A stretch of 64,000 bases of DNA from Centropus unirufus (taxonomy: Eukaryota; Chordata; Aves; Cuculiformes; Centropidae), in NCBI GenBank assembly GCA_013397695.1, contig VYZI01000109.1, forward strand, positions 1,944,391 to 2,008,390. Direction: 5' to 3'. The notes under the pieces were generated by a model, which was given only the letters and a program-made list of their open reading frames with translations, made no database searches and had not been told where the DNA came from. The position numbers were made by a program, and so were the translations under genes. Positions 1 to 11,178 of the stretch are shown here, one piece after another (the first letter of the stretch is position 1; each line of letters begins with the position of its first letter).

Positions 1-3000
1 GTTAATTTTTGAGGCAGTTCATCTCATAGCTTCCCAGTTGCAATAGCATCTGAATGGAACGGCTTCTCAATTACTTCACTTTACAGAGAGTAAAGGAGAC
101 ACTAGTCTTTTTCCACCTCAGAACATACAATATATCTTAAGGAAATACTTATTATCATTGACTTCTTCTATTTTACTCTCATAACATGCTTATGTCCCTT
201 CCTGCCACCCCCCACTGTGCTCTGCGGATGCACTTACCAGGTAACAGGCTACTAGACAGAAGATGTACATTCTAAGGGGTATAAATAAATAGCTTTACCC
301 TGAAAACAATGCGCTGGTGGACTAGAGATGGAGAACTTTACCCTTAGTGTTGGGCACCATAGCAGACTCAATTACACTAGTCCAAAATAATTTCTCTTCA
401 TGCCCATGTGGCACATCTGTCTCCTGCCTCTTCACAGAGCTCTTTGGCTTAAGCTCCTTTGCGAAAAATAGGAGGAAGAAGGAAGGGTGGAAGGGTGTTT
501 GAGGCCATTGCTCTCTTCCTGTGGTTTTCCTTATGCAAAGAAGATCCAGTGATATCTGCTTAATAATACAAGGCAGTAACCATGCTGAGCAGTTGGCTAT
601 AAGAAATTGTGATGGTGCTGCCTGTGCTGCAGAGCAGTGGCAAGTCCCCACCAGAGGCCTCTCAGGACAGAGGATGGACGGCAGCGCCACATTCCTCTCT
701 CTGTGCTGACAGCAACTCCAACAAATGGTTCACCTCCAGGCATCCCTGCAACAGGACCTCTTTGGACCTCTTTTCTGCAAATACAAGACCACAGCCTAGA
801 ATAAGGAAACTATGGCAATATTCCCTAACATTATTTTTCTAGTACCAGATATGGATTAATTCACTGACTTTTGAATACCACTCTGTCCTATCCGTAGGTT
901 CACTTTAATCCTTCAGTCTTTGAAGATGCTTCTCTCATGACTCCATGTTAATTCTTTCTGCTATATTATATATATATATAATAATCACCTTATTTTTGTT
1001 TATAAATATTTATTTTCTTGTCAGCAGGAAGCTAACATCTTGCATTACTTCCATGAACATTTCTCATCTTTGAGAACAGCAAGCATTTTGACTCTTTGAA
1101 GACTACAAATAAGAATCCGAGAAGGTGGGATGATGACAGTGGCCACGTTGTTATCAGAAGAATCAGGCTTCTGGAGAATGGAATATGAGATAAGGCACCT
1201 CTTACCTCCAAGTTAATGGTCCTAATGCTGTCTATGTAATAGTTGCCAAATGGAGTATGTGGATGTAGTGATGTCTTTATGGCATATCAGGTGAGCTAAG
1301 GTAGTTGCTAACTTCTGTTTTGTAAAACACAGGTATGTACTAGGTTCAAAGGCACCATGGAGCTGGAGTTTTTGACAGGCAGAGAAGCTTGCTTTCCATT
1401 GTAACACATGCTTCTGTCCTTTTCCTTTGTATTTGTACATATATCTTTTTGTCTCTAAAAGCTGTTGTTCAGTGCCTCCACCAGCTAAATCTATCTACAG
1501 AAAATATGCCAAAATAGTAGGTTTCTCAAACTACCTCACATCAGAGGAACCATTCCAGTGGTCCTACTGAGAATCCTGGAGCCAAGTTTTCACATGAGTA
1601 TGTGCGTCCTAGGCAAACAGTGATTTGCTGCTGTCAGGCCTGCTCTCTACTATTCTCTACTTCTCTTCAGTAGCCTGTTGTAGGAAGCCTCTCCCAGGGA
1701 GAAGGTGTCAGGCTCCTGCCCAAACTGCCCACATTCCCAGAACATCAGGGAGAAGACTTATATCTGGTCCCCCCTGATGCCGAGTATAGCCTAGTGAGAG
1801 GCTATTTGCCAGCACTTGGACACCTTAAAATCCTCAGGGGCTCCCTGTGCTATTTATATATATGGGTTGTGGATCTCTCTGTAGATCCTTAGGCTTGTAC
1901 TACATGATAACTGGCATTAAGCATCATTCTGCTTAGCTTACCCACAAAGGTGTCAATCCACATCAGTTTTCACAGTACCCAGCTTCAGGCTTTATTCACA
2001 CTGCTGAGTGAAGAACCAACAATTCACGTACATTCACACTCCTTGTTCTAAATCCTCACAGCTCTACCAGGGTACATTGGAGAAACCAGCCACAGAATTA
2101 CGAATGTGTTTGTGAAGGCATTAGGCAAAGGAAAAAAATGATAAATCTCTTATATCTCTTTGAATACTAACACCTTCTTTCTGTCTCTGAAAATAATAAA
2201 TACTTGCTTCGAAATTAAGTCTGTCAGCTGAATGTTAATGGAAAGCACTTCTGCAGACTAATATTTAGTCTGCAGTGTACAGGTAAAAGAAAATAAAATT
2301 AAGCCATCCACCCAAGCCATTCCTATCAATGAGAGACTGCTCTCCGCAGTGGGTGCGCCCTGCTCCTTCTAAGGTTATCAAAGGGGCCACTTTCTGCACA
2401 TGGAGCTTCCCTCGTTACTGCAACCTTTCTAAAGTCGTAAATGCTACACAAGAACACCTGCTAGACTTATCCCTCGTACAAACAGAAGATAATACAATTG
2501 AGTTTGATTTTGGCCAAAGAAGGTCTGTCCTAATGCTTTGGATAAAATTGCAGATCAGATTTTTTGACACCAGTTTAATACCTGGAATTCTAGCGTAGGC
2601 CCTAGCTGCTACCTTACTGCATTCCTATACATTTCCTTGCAGTGCCCCAGCAGTCAAGCCCTGATGGCTGCAATGCTGTGAGAATGCCACTGCCCCTCCT
2701 GCCTGTAGCTGTTACTCAGCTTGGGAAATATAAACTTGTTCCACTGAAAACTTCTTCCTCTGTTCAGGTTACAATTATTTCCACCAAAGCCTTCCCCTGC
2801 CAGCTAACAGGAGTAATGGATCTGAGACCTCTACTCTGACTGAGGGTACTTTGAGATGTACCAATCTGCATTAAATGAAGGCATATCTGTTTGAAATTCC
2901 TGCAAGAAAAAAAAAATAAACTCAGTTCCAATCAAAAAAGTCAAATTTGATTTCTAATTGATCATATTTTAAATCAAATTTTAAATCAATCAGGTTGTGT

Positions 3001-3722
3001 ATGTTTTTTACGCAGCATCCAACATCTTACTAATACTTGTCTTTCTAGTGAGAGGGAGATTGAAGCAGAACTGTGGAACTTTTTTTTTTAAAGGAATTGA
3101 TTTTTGCAAAGGAAGATCTATTTTAATTAGAATTGTAAAGTGAGATTTGTCAAGCTCATGCTCCTCTGGAAGTTTATTATGAAGCTGTGTGGAAAGAAAG
3201 ATGTTCTATGTGTTTCTTCTCTCCCAAAGGACCGGATGAAGTTAAAATGAACCTTTGTGCCTCCTAGCACATACAGACCCCATGAGACTCCTAGATTCTT
3301 GCTCAGCAAAGACTGCTTCACTCTAAGAAAAGGAAATCATCACCTTGCTTCAGAATGGCAGATTAAGTTTTCCCTTTCCCCCTTTCTGAGGGATTAGATT
3401 CCAACAACATGTATGGATGCTGAAGAGCCCAGATGGCTGGTTCAACTTTAAATTAATTGTACTAGTACTCCAGTCAGATGGGGCATGATACAGTCGTTAA
3501 GTTTGTTCACTCCCACTCCTTCTGTGTGTTCCATTAATAGTTTAATTTAGTGCATCTGACTCTCCTCTTGCCCAAAGTTCAGAAAACTGCTGTTGAATAG
3601 TAGGTTTCTGTATTTGGCCATGAATATTCAGAATTCAAAGGAGGAACAAAGAATTCTCACCGCATCTCATTTCAGACTGCGAAACTTAAGCTCTTGGGAA
3701 GCTGTAGTGGTATAACTAATTA
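1..3722. other. unique AT-rich non-coding stretch
   Basis: No recognisable gene, RNA gene or interspersed repeat. Open frames are short (at most 122 codons), lie on both strands, and none shows a known domain. Visible simple sequence includes an AT-alternating run near 962-985. An 11-base inverted repeat (AAATTTGATTT at 2943-2953 with its complement at 2971-2981) could form a small AT hairpin. A TATA-like string sits near 1850-1864, but nothing around it supports a promoter. Taken as intergenic or deep intronic DNA. Confidence 0.6.
962..985. repeat. short (TA)n run
   Basis: Alternating T and A with one interruption, in AT-rich surroundings. Simple sequence with no further meaning visible. 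Confidence 0.75.
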
Positions 3723-3774
3723 TATATTATATTGTATTGTATTGTATTGTATTGTATTATATTATATTATATTA
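3723..3774. repeat. (ATTGT/ATTAT)n pentanucleotide microsatellite
   Basis: After a short TA-rich lead-in, the unit ATTGT is repeated about five times and then shifts to ATTAT units, running straight into the assembly gap at 3775. The array is therefore truncated by missing sequence and its true length is unknown. The unit change from G to A within the array looks like ordinary point-mutation spread inside a satellite. Confidence 0.9.
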
Positions 3775-3894
3775 NNNNNNNNNNNNNNNNNNNNNNNNNN
3801 NNNNNNNNNNNNNNNNNNNNNNNNNNNNNNNNNNNNNNNNNNNNNNNNNNNNNNNNNNNNNNNNNNNNNNNNNNNNNNNNNNNNNNNNNNNNNN
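3775..3894. other. assembly gap of 120 N
   Basis: Exactly 120 undetermined bases. Because the left edge is a pentanucleotide array, the gap probably reflects failure to assemble through that repeat. The right edge resumes in unique sequence, so only one side of the array is visible. Confidence 0.95.
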
Positions 3895-6279
3895 AGTCTG
3901 ATGTCCAAATTCTTGGGCTCTGGGTAGCACATGACTGTATTACAAAGAGAGTTAGTAAAGGAAAAACCACAATATGGAGCAAGCACTCTATGTTATACAG
4001 GATGAATGAAGGAATCCCAAATAATAATAATGATCATGAGTAAGTGGACAACAATATAATAGGACATGCAACAATGATGCAGGAAGATTTCTAGCTCTGG
4101 AAGTGAATATTTGGAAAAGCTACAGGATTAAATAAATTATTCAGCAGTTAGGAATGACATTTTGACCTCATCAAAATGGCGAGTTTTTGGTATTGGTGTT
4201 ATAAAAGCTTTGGATAAGATATATTATATTCTTCATATTGAAAAACAAATCTACATTTCATTGAGACCGAACAATCCAATTTACCTCTTGGGCAAAACCA
4301 ATATCAAACCCTTTGGAACTTGCCTAATGGAAAAAGGGACTTACACGGGTACCTACAGTAAGTCTTCCCATTACCTGGTGCCTTGGACAGTTGTCCCTGT
4401 TTACAGTAGAACATAAATTATTTTTTCTCCCATTATTTCATCATGTTCCCAAGGGACAGTTAAAGTTGCTGGGAAATTAATATATATCTATCCCTTGCTA
4501 AATCCTTCCAAATATTAGGAAAGACTGAAACTAGCTTAGATTTGTGTTATGTTTCAGCATTCCTGATGAGGTGACATTTGTCTCCTGTGAGTTGAACTCA
4601 GATGAGACAGTAAGGTGCAGGCAGTCCTGTAACTGCAGCACAGATCCAAGACCCACCCTTCAGAACATGCTTTTCCTCTCTGGAAGAAACATACCTATCA
4701 GTCAATAACTGCTCATCTCAATCCTTGCTTTTAGGAGCAGGGGAAAACTCATTATATTCTTCTTGTACTGTCTATATTTTCTTTAACTAAATTATATTTG
4801 CCACTGTAAAAGGCCTATTGATTAATGTAATAGATCTTTAGTTCTTTCTGAAGATTAATGCCTTACTTTGTAACTTACACCCTTGTGCAATCTTCAATTC
4901 CGTCTACTTAAGCATTTTTTTAAACTCTTCATTCTTTTGTCCCTTACATGTCAGCCTGGACAGGGTGAAATCACACATGCACTCAGCAACTACCAGCACA
5001 AAGAGGTCCTTTCCCCCCTGGGGTAGTGTCTGGTGCAAAGATGACAAGTGCCAACAGGATTTGTCACTCAGAAAGCCGACATCAGGACTGCTAGGCTAAA
5101 AGTTGACTCCAATCCCCAACAGGGGTGGGTAGGAATTTATTTAATTTTCCTCTGTCTTCAGCAGAAAAAATTCTGACACCATTTCTCGATTCTCATCTCT
5201 CCTCTGGCTAGAGCCTTGGGAAGTCAGTCTGGGTGTGAAGTTGCAATAAATCCTAAGGATTCCAGTAGAGGTAACAAGAAGACAACTAATATAGCAGTGT
5301 GATAACACGGTTGGTACAGTGATGGGGTAGGAGAAGCAGGACATAATGCTTAATGATACATGTTGTCCTCGGTCAGAGCCCTAAATGTCAGAAGTCTCAC
5401 CAGATAATTTAATAGAGACAGCAATCTGGCTTCAGAGCTATGCAGCAGAAAGCCACATTCCCCTGGATGGTAGTCTTAAATCACGATCTTGCAATGTGCT
5501 CTGTTCCCACTGTGCTGAATATCTAAGCTTTTTTTTTTTTTACAAATTTCCCATCTGTGTACAGCAATTTGCTTGTTGATGTTTAGATGTGATTGACATG
5601 ATTCAACAATCTGGTTTATTAGTTTGCTTCGTAACTATGCAAAACACTTACAATGATTATCTCAGTTGACTGAGGACATGCTTCCTGTGACACAGTAAAC
5701 AAATGTAGCAAAAGAGGCTTTTTCCAAATCATTGCTCCAACCTCCTAATGAGAACATTAACTTATTTCACCAAGGCTGCACTACACCAAGTGTCTTAACA
5801 AATTCTCAAGTCACGCAGCTCCATTTTTTGAGCCTGGGGGGGGAGGGGGCACAGTAGTTATGTATGCCTGGGGACTTTTGTCCCATCTTTAGCTGCATGC
5901 TGCATTATAATGAATTCATTTTTATACCACCTGAAAAAAGAGATTTCTTTTAAAAAGGAAAGTATTTCCAAGATTTGGTTTCCAAACCTACCAAACTCCG
6001 TACCGGAGCTCTTCATCCTATAAATCAGAGTCTCTTAATGGAAAGAACCTGATGAAAGAATGAGTAATGATAGGGAAAAACATAAGAATAAATCAACCTG
6101 TTCATTAACCTGCTTGCAGAGTAAATTCTCTGTGCTCTGAAGGCCAGGATTTAAGACAGTTCCTCTAAATCAAAGGATTCCTATGAATCCTGTTTTCCAG
6201 CTCTCAGCTATAAGTTATACTTGGGTAGTCAATGACCATTTGTAGGGGATGTTTTTCAGTTGAATGCAAACATCGACAC

Positions 6280-6640
6280 TGATTTATCTGGAGAAAATAA
6301 CACATGGTGTTCCCAGGGGAAAAAATCATTACCTTAGTTTTGGTGGATCTAATTACAGTAAGTCTCTATCATATTCACCATCAACCCTAATTATCCAGGG
6401 AATTGGCAGTGTTTAACAATGAAGGAAAGAGTGCTTCAGTGTCCAATTAAGGTTTTCTTTGAGGATTAATAAATCATGTCTCATCAGCCCCACTGACCCA
6501 GAGGTGTTAATCTTCACCTTATCACTCTAATCTTAAAGCAAAATCCTGCAGATCAAGTGCAGCAGAATAGTTGAGTTAATTGTTCCATTAGTCTGATAAA
6601 GTCTTCATATCCATGTCCAATAATACACTATTCCCTGAGC
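6280..6640. promoter_or_regulatory. possible conserved non-coding element (speculative)
   Basis: Homeodomain-type cores recur: CTAATTACAG, CTAATTATCC, CCAATTAAGG, GTTAATTGTT and further TTAAT/TAATC strings within about 350 bases. The complexity is high, with no microsatellite character and no long open frame. Vertebrate developmental enhancers often look like this, but AT-rich DNA produces such cores by chance. No conservation can be seen from one sequence, so the call is inference only. Confidence 0.2.
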
Positions 6641-7364
6641 GTCTTTATGTGCTTTGTTACAGAGAAGAAAACAAACAGTAAAAAGACTGCCACACTTCTT
6701 TGGCACATTGGATGGGTAGCTTAGACTCTACTCCATCCTTGCATATTTTGATATGACTGTGCTGCCTCACATATTGGAGGAAGGCACTGAGAAAGATTAT
6801 AAACAGTCAAGAAAGGTTTTAGCCTATCTAAATGCAGTTACAAAAGGAAATAAATCATGTAGTCAATAATGGAAAGAAAACATAACTGTTATCTGCCCTA
6901 TAAACAATATCCTTGATTAGAAGGCATACACGATACTATTTTATTCAAGGGCAGAAATCCAGATATTTCACTGGGAAGAGTTTTTCTCATTGACAAACCT
7001 ACAGTAATCACAGAGAGCGTGGCAAATTGAGTTAGAATATGCTTCTAACCACTATAATAAATTAGAAATCACATTTTAACTGTGTTGCCACTCTATTTGC
7101 GTGTGTTTTTGTTCCTAAGTAATCTGGCAGGTTAAATTCTTTTTGGCAAATAGTACCAAGCTCACATTAAAAATCCATTTCATAATCACTTAATCACTGC
7201 TTTTCAAACAATTCCTCCTCATGATCTGAGTTAAGCAGCAAAGGAAATGGGAATTGAGACCTTTCAGGGTATAGGTCTCATACTTGTGTTTCACTGAGCA
7301 AATGGAGACAGAGATGGAATCAAAGCCAGAATAATTTCATGGGGTGGATAGAGGGAAAAGAGAG

Positions 7365-7420
7365 AAAGGCTGGTTTTCTGAAAAAAAAAAAAAAAAAAGA
7401 ACAAAAAAGGCTGGTTTTCT
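7365..7420. repeat. poly-A tract between 15-base direct repeats
   Basis: The 15-mer AAAGGCTGGTTTTCT occurs at 7365-7379 and again, perfectly, at 7406-7420. Between them are a G, 18 A, and a short A-rich tail (GAACAAA). The second copy continues into an eight-T run. This is the geometry of a target-site duplication around an insert that is nearly all poly-A, or of a local duplication caused by slippage. Bird CR1 elements do not leave poly-A tails, so if it is a retro-insertion another machinery would be needed. Confidence 0.7.
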
Positions 7421-8982
7421 TTTTTTTAAGTATAATCTTTTTTTCTTCTTCATACAATATTTCCCCATGTCTGTCTCCTTTTCTTATAAAATGCAACACA
7501 AAGCTCTACCTTCCCTCTCACTACTCCATCACATCTCCAGAGCAAATGGGACTGAGACAGACTCTTTCCTCTTCCAGCAGGAAAGAACTAAAGGTGCTCC
7601 ATTGGATTCAAGAAGACAGCAGCATGGGGCTTGAAATAAAGCAAGTGCTAAAAGAGGGTTAAAGAGTTGAGTAAGAGAAAAATGAGTAATGCCTTCTCTT
7701 CCTTCTCTTTTCTCCAAACTGTAAGCCACATCATATAATTTTATGAAACTAAGGCACAGATTCTTCTTTTACATTCTGAATCCTCTTCTGAATGTAACAC
7801 CTGAACAAGGAAATAAATCATTAAACAACACAATTATTTATGATGTTTTTCATAAAGATTTCTCAGAGCAAGTGGAGCTCTTGGACAGTTTTCTCAGACA
7901 GATGGTATTTCATCCATATTATTATTTCTTTTTTGTGTCTTGGAGATATTTCAGCTAAATTCCTTTAAAAATAAAAACTGATAGGCTATTATCATGTCTA
8001 CGATGTGTCCTGTGCTGAGAAATGGGACATATCTTCATACTGACTTCAAAGCATTTCATCTGTTAAAAAGACAAGTGACTTACAAATAAAAGAAAAAAAA
8101 AAAGCATGCATCTTATTAAGTACTCAGATCAGATAATTTAAATGATTAATTTAACCAATACAGTTTTGAGAAATATTTATTTGTCTTTTTTTCACCCTAC
8201 TTATCATCCTCTGTCCCCTTCAACAATTTAGTAATCGACCAAATACTTGCAAGCATACAACATTCCCAAGGTCACTCTACTATCCTCCTCCAAGCCTCCC
8301 ATTAAAACCCTCTTCTAGTATAAGACTATGAACAAAACAAAATTAATCCTCCCTTGCCCTCCAGCCTAAGAGGATTCACACTCACAGATCTCATATCCCA
8401 AGTGAATTGCAACCTCTCCAATTATGGGCTGTTGTCTTTACATATGCATGTACATATGTGAATATCCGGAGACAGAGAGATGGACAGAGCACTCTGTGCT
8501 GCTCCTAAGCAAGCCATTTTATTTTACATTAAATAATTAGGGATTCCTTGGGTAAGAGAGCAGGACATAGCATGACCATAGGGCAGCAATTAGGGCATTC
8601 CACTGGGAGAGGGAGACCTGTTTCCTGCTTTTTGCTTCAAAGACTAGTAATTATTTAAAACATTAATTGCTCTGACCACAACATAAAACTGAGCCCTTAC
8701 CTCTACCTTGGCTAGGGAAATGGGTGGGCCCTCACCTCCCAGGTGACTGGCTAGGTGCAGCAGGAAGACTTTCAAGAAAGGAGATCTTCCCTCACTTGCT
8801 AAAGCTTGTGTCTGCATTGGGGCACCTTCTGGTACTAAGTGTCCACTAGGTCATTATCTGGTCAGATCACTGGCTTGCTGGGTACCTCCAAAAGTCCAAC
8901 AGCATATCAGAAAGCTCAAAACTCAGCTACAGTTGGGCTTCTTTTATGACACACTGGTGTTAGATTGACTTCTCTTTTGTAG

Positions 8983-9054
8983 GGTGGAGGAGATGCTGTA
9001 ACTGTGTCAGTATCCCTGTATGGACAGTCTTACAGAGAAGTGATGGCACCACAG
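8983..9054 (+). other. exon-like block of 72 bases with both splice consensus sites
   Basis: A pyrimidine-rich run ending TTTTGTAG (AG at 8981-8982) precedes the block, and a strong donor, CAG followed by GTAAGA, follows it (GT at 9055-9056). The block is 72 bases, a multiple of three. It is open in the phase-0 frame (24 residues starting GGGDAV and ending MAPQ) and also open in one other frame. I recognise no protein family in it. It could be an exon of a coding or long non-coding transcript, or a chance pseudo-exon, which are common in large introns. No partner exon is identified nearby. Confidence 0.3.
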
Positions 9055-10342
9055 GTAAGAGCCCTAGCAAAAATCAAAGATCTCAAGTTCCTAAGGCTGA
9101 ATTCTCATCCAAGGCAGTTCTCCACCCATTTTTCTAGCCGTGGTGGATCATGGAGGTGCTTTCAGCACATGTCTAAGGCCACTGATCGAGTTACAGGACT
9201 AAATATTGCCAAGAGCATGCCTGAAATCTGAGTGGGTCTAACCTACAGCACTTATCCTGTTTAATTCTTAAATTGTACAGAAGAAGCAGGTGTTTCGAAG
9301 TTGGCTGAAATCACTCAAATTATTTTCAGATTTTGTTCACTGAAAAGAGTGGGACAGCACTGGAAATTGTGGTGTGGAAAAAATAAAATAATTTATGCAA
9401 ATAACATTATTATGAGACAAGTAAAATGTTTGGAAAGCAGTTAATGTCAGATTGTTCCCATTCATACATTTTTAAAACGAGTCCAATTCCTAAATGTTTT
9501 GCCTTTCTTGTAAATTTCTTTTATTGTAGAATTCTGTTGAGTGAATATCTCTGAACATAGTGTACAGAAGATAGCAATGGAATACTTTGATATCTTCTTC
9601 TATCTCCCTCTGCATGAATTTTTATAATAATAAATTTGAATGGTTATGATGCAAAATTGAAACCAGCCTACCTGACAAACAAACCAAAATGCCTGAACAG
9701 CCTCAGTTTTGCCTTCCTTTCCAGATTTCTGACCAAATTACATCCAGTTGATATGTAAGATGTTATTATCCTAGTGTTTCCTCTCTTTTATTTTTTTAAA
9801 AAAGTTACTATTTTCTGTTTGGCAGCAGCAAAGTTTTTTTAAAAAGAAAAACAAGCTAGAAAGGTAAAAAAACCTGTCTGATACGGTGATAAAGAAAAAG
9901 GGAGCCATGTGTAGATCCCTCATTCAATTACTTTCATTTCAGGAGCCCAGATAACCAAGTATCCATTTATAACTCAGGTGCAGCCTTAATAGAAGGGCAA
10001 ATTCAATTTACCGGAGTCTTAAAAATGAATTTTCATTTGAATCAGCTGGAGCCTGAACCTCATCTACATGAAATCAACAGGAGTATTTTCACACATTTAA
10101 TATCTTCAGGTCTACAGTTTTGATTTGCCACAGCATTTTCCTAGTTTAGGACACTTTTTTCTGCCTGTAGCTGGATGATTGTGAGTTTGCTGCTGTGGTG
10201 CCTTGTCCCTATACAATTTAGAATTTCATTTATGCATTTATTTATTTTCAATTTGAAATAGATCATTCATCGCTGCAGGAAATCTACACTTGAGGTGAAG
10301 ATTTCTTGGGGGCAGATACAGAGCCAAGAAAGCAAATTTCCC
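9055..10342. other. unique non-coding stretch before the CR1 composite
   Basis: AT-rich sequence with several short poly-A/poly-T runs and no recognised gene. A weak MIR-like string near 9243-9310 was not strong enough to call. Confidence 0.55.
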
Positions 10343-11044
10343 GCTCTTCAAGGAGTTAATCAATAGGACCCCCAGGGAAATGGTGCTCAGGGACAAAGGA
10401 GTCAAGCAGATATGGTAAATATTTAAGGATGCTTTCCATAGAGTGCAAGAGCACCCAGTTCCCAGATGTAGGAAATCAAGTAGGGAAGGGAAGAGACCAG
10501 CGTGGCTGAGTCAAGACCTGCTAGTCAAAATCAAGAGCAAGAGGAAATTGCACAGGCAATACAAGCAGAGACACGGAACCTGGGAAGAGTGCAGGGATCC
10601 CTCCCAGCTGTGTAGGGATTGACTCAGGAAGGCCAAGATGCCCCTGGAGCTGAACTTGGCAAGACAGACAAAGACTGACAAGAAGGGCTTCTATGAGTAG
10701 GCCAACCAGAAAAGGAAGGTTAAAGAAAGCATAGCCCCACTGAAGAATGAAAATGGTAACCTTTTATCAACAGATGAGAAGGCTGAGGTATTCAAGAACT
10801 TCCTTCCTCTGTCTTTGCTGACAACTGCACCCCTCACCCCTCCTGGGTCAATCAACAAAAAGGTGGGGACCAGGGAGATCAAGTGCCTCCCACTGTAAGG
10901 GACGATCAGGGTCAAGTCAACCTGAGGAAATATAAGTCTATGGGACATGCTGAGGTGCATCCCAGAGTCCTGACGGAATTGGCTGATGTGGTCACCCAGC
11001 CACTCTCCATGATATTTGAAAAGTACTGGCAGGGAGGGGAAGTC
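10343..11044 (+). mobile_element. CR1 LINE, internal ORF2 fragment (copy A), 5'-truncated
   Basis: This is non-LTR retrotransposon sequence of the avian CR1 family. It begins within ORF2 between the endonuclease and reverse transcriptase domains, so the 5' UTR, ORF1 and endonuclease are missing, which is usual for CR1. Translation in pieces gives the linker typical of CR1 (GFYE, stop, ANQKRK; GNLLSTDEKAEVFKNF) and then the start of the RT domain around 10883-11044, including KSMG, HPRVL and PLSMIFEKYWQGGEV. An in-frame TAG at 10698-10700 and frameshifts make it non-functional. It stops abruptly near 11044, where an inverted piece begins. The protein residues resemble the CR1 lineage that reads IFEKSWQSGEVP, unlike the younger-type copies at 55325 and 62620. 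Confidence 0.9.
10343..11044 (+). pseudogene. broken CR1 ORF2 (linker and first RT blocks)
   Basis: Remnant of the ORF2 polyprotein, which in an intact CR1 nicks target DNA and reverse transcribes the element RNA. Only the linker and the first RT blocks are left. Frame 10883-11044 is the longest open piece; upstream parts need a frame change and contain the TAG at 10698-10700. The RT palm motifs with the catalytic aspartates are not in this piece. No product is expected. Confidence 0.85.
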
Positions 11045-11178
11045 CTTGTTGTAGGGGGCCATTTCAAAGATTTTACAGAAGTCCAAATAGATTAAATGCA
11101 TTGCTTTTGCCATGTCCACTGCTGGGGTTACCCCATCATAGAAGGCCCCTAGGTTGGTTAGGTACCCTCTGCTTGATA
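11045..11178 (-). mobile_element. inverted CR1 ORF2 segment inside the composite
   Basis: Read on the minus strand, about 40 codons give CR1 RT sequence: YLTNLGAFYDGVTPAVD, then the palm motif A region IYLDFCKIFEM and APYN. In CR1 consensus proteins this lies downstream of the piece ending at 11044 and just upstream of the NWLDGW block that resumes in the plus direction at about 11179. The order in the window is therefore sense, inverted, sense. Residues such as AFYDGVT and LDFCK resemble the lineage of copy A more than the SFYD/LDFSK type of the other copies. Either twin-primed (5'-inverted) integration of the downstream copy or a local microinversion would give this. Confidence 0.85.

Larger units (their letters stand above)
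3895..8982. other. unique non-coding stretch
   Basis: No gene is recognised. Open frames are short or driven by simple sequence, for example the lysine-rich frames over the poly-A at 7381. A G-rich run (eight G, A, five G) lies at 5836-5849. Between about 6280 and 6640 TAAT/ATTA cores are dense, as in many homeodomain-bound conserved non-coding elements; this is only a suggestion without an alignment. The poly-A with direct repeats at 7365-7420 is listed separately. Confidence 0.55.

Noticed and set aside
1680..2000. Possible LTR-like stretch with a TATA string and AATAAA-type signals
   Set aside because: No terminal TG/CA pair, no partner LTR, no internal retroviral sequence.
3694..4043. 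Frames running through the N block
   Set aside because: Translation of undetermined bases; no evidence.
7260..7335. MIR-like string around AGACAGAGATGGAATCAAAG
   Set aside because: Lacks the preceding conserved segment; too short to support.
7339..7662. Lysine-rich frames near 7380
   Set aside because: Translation of the poly-A tract.
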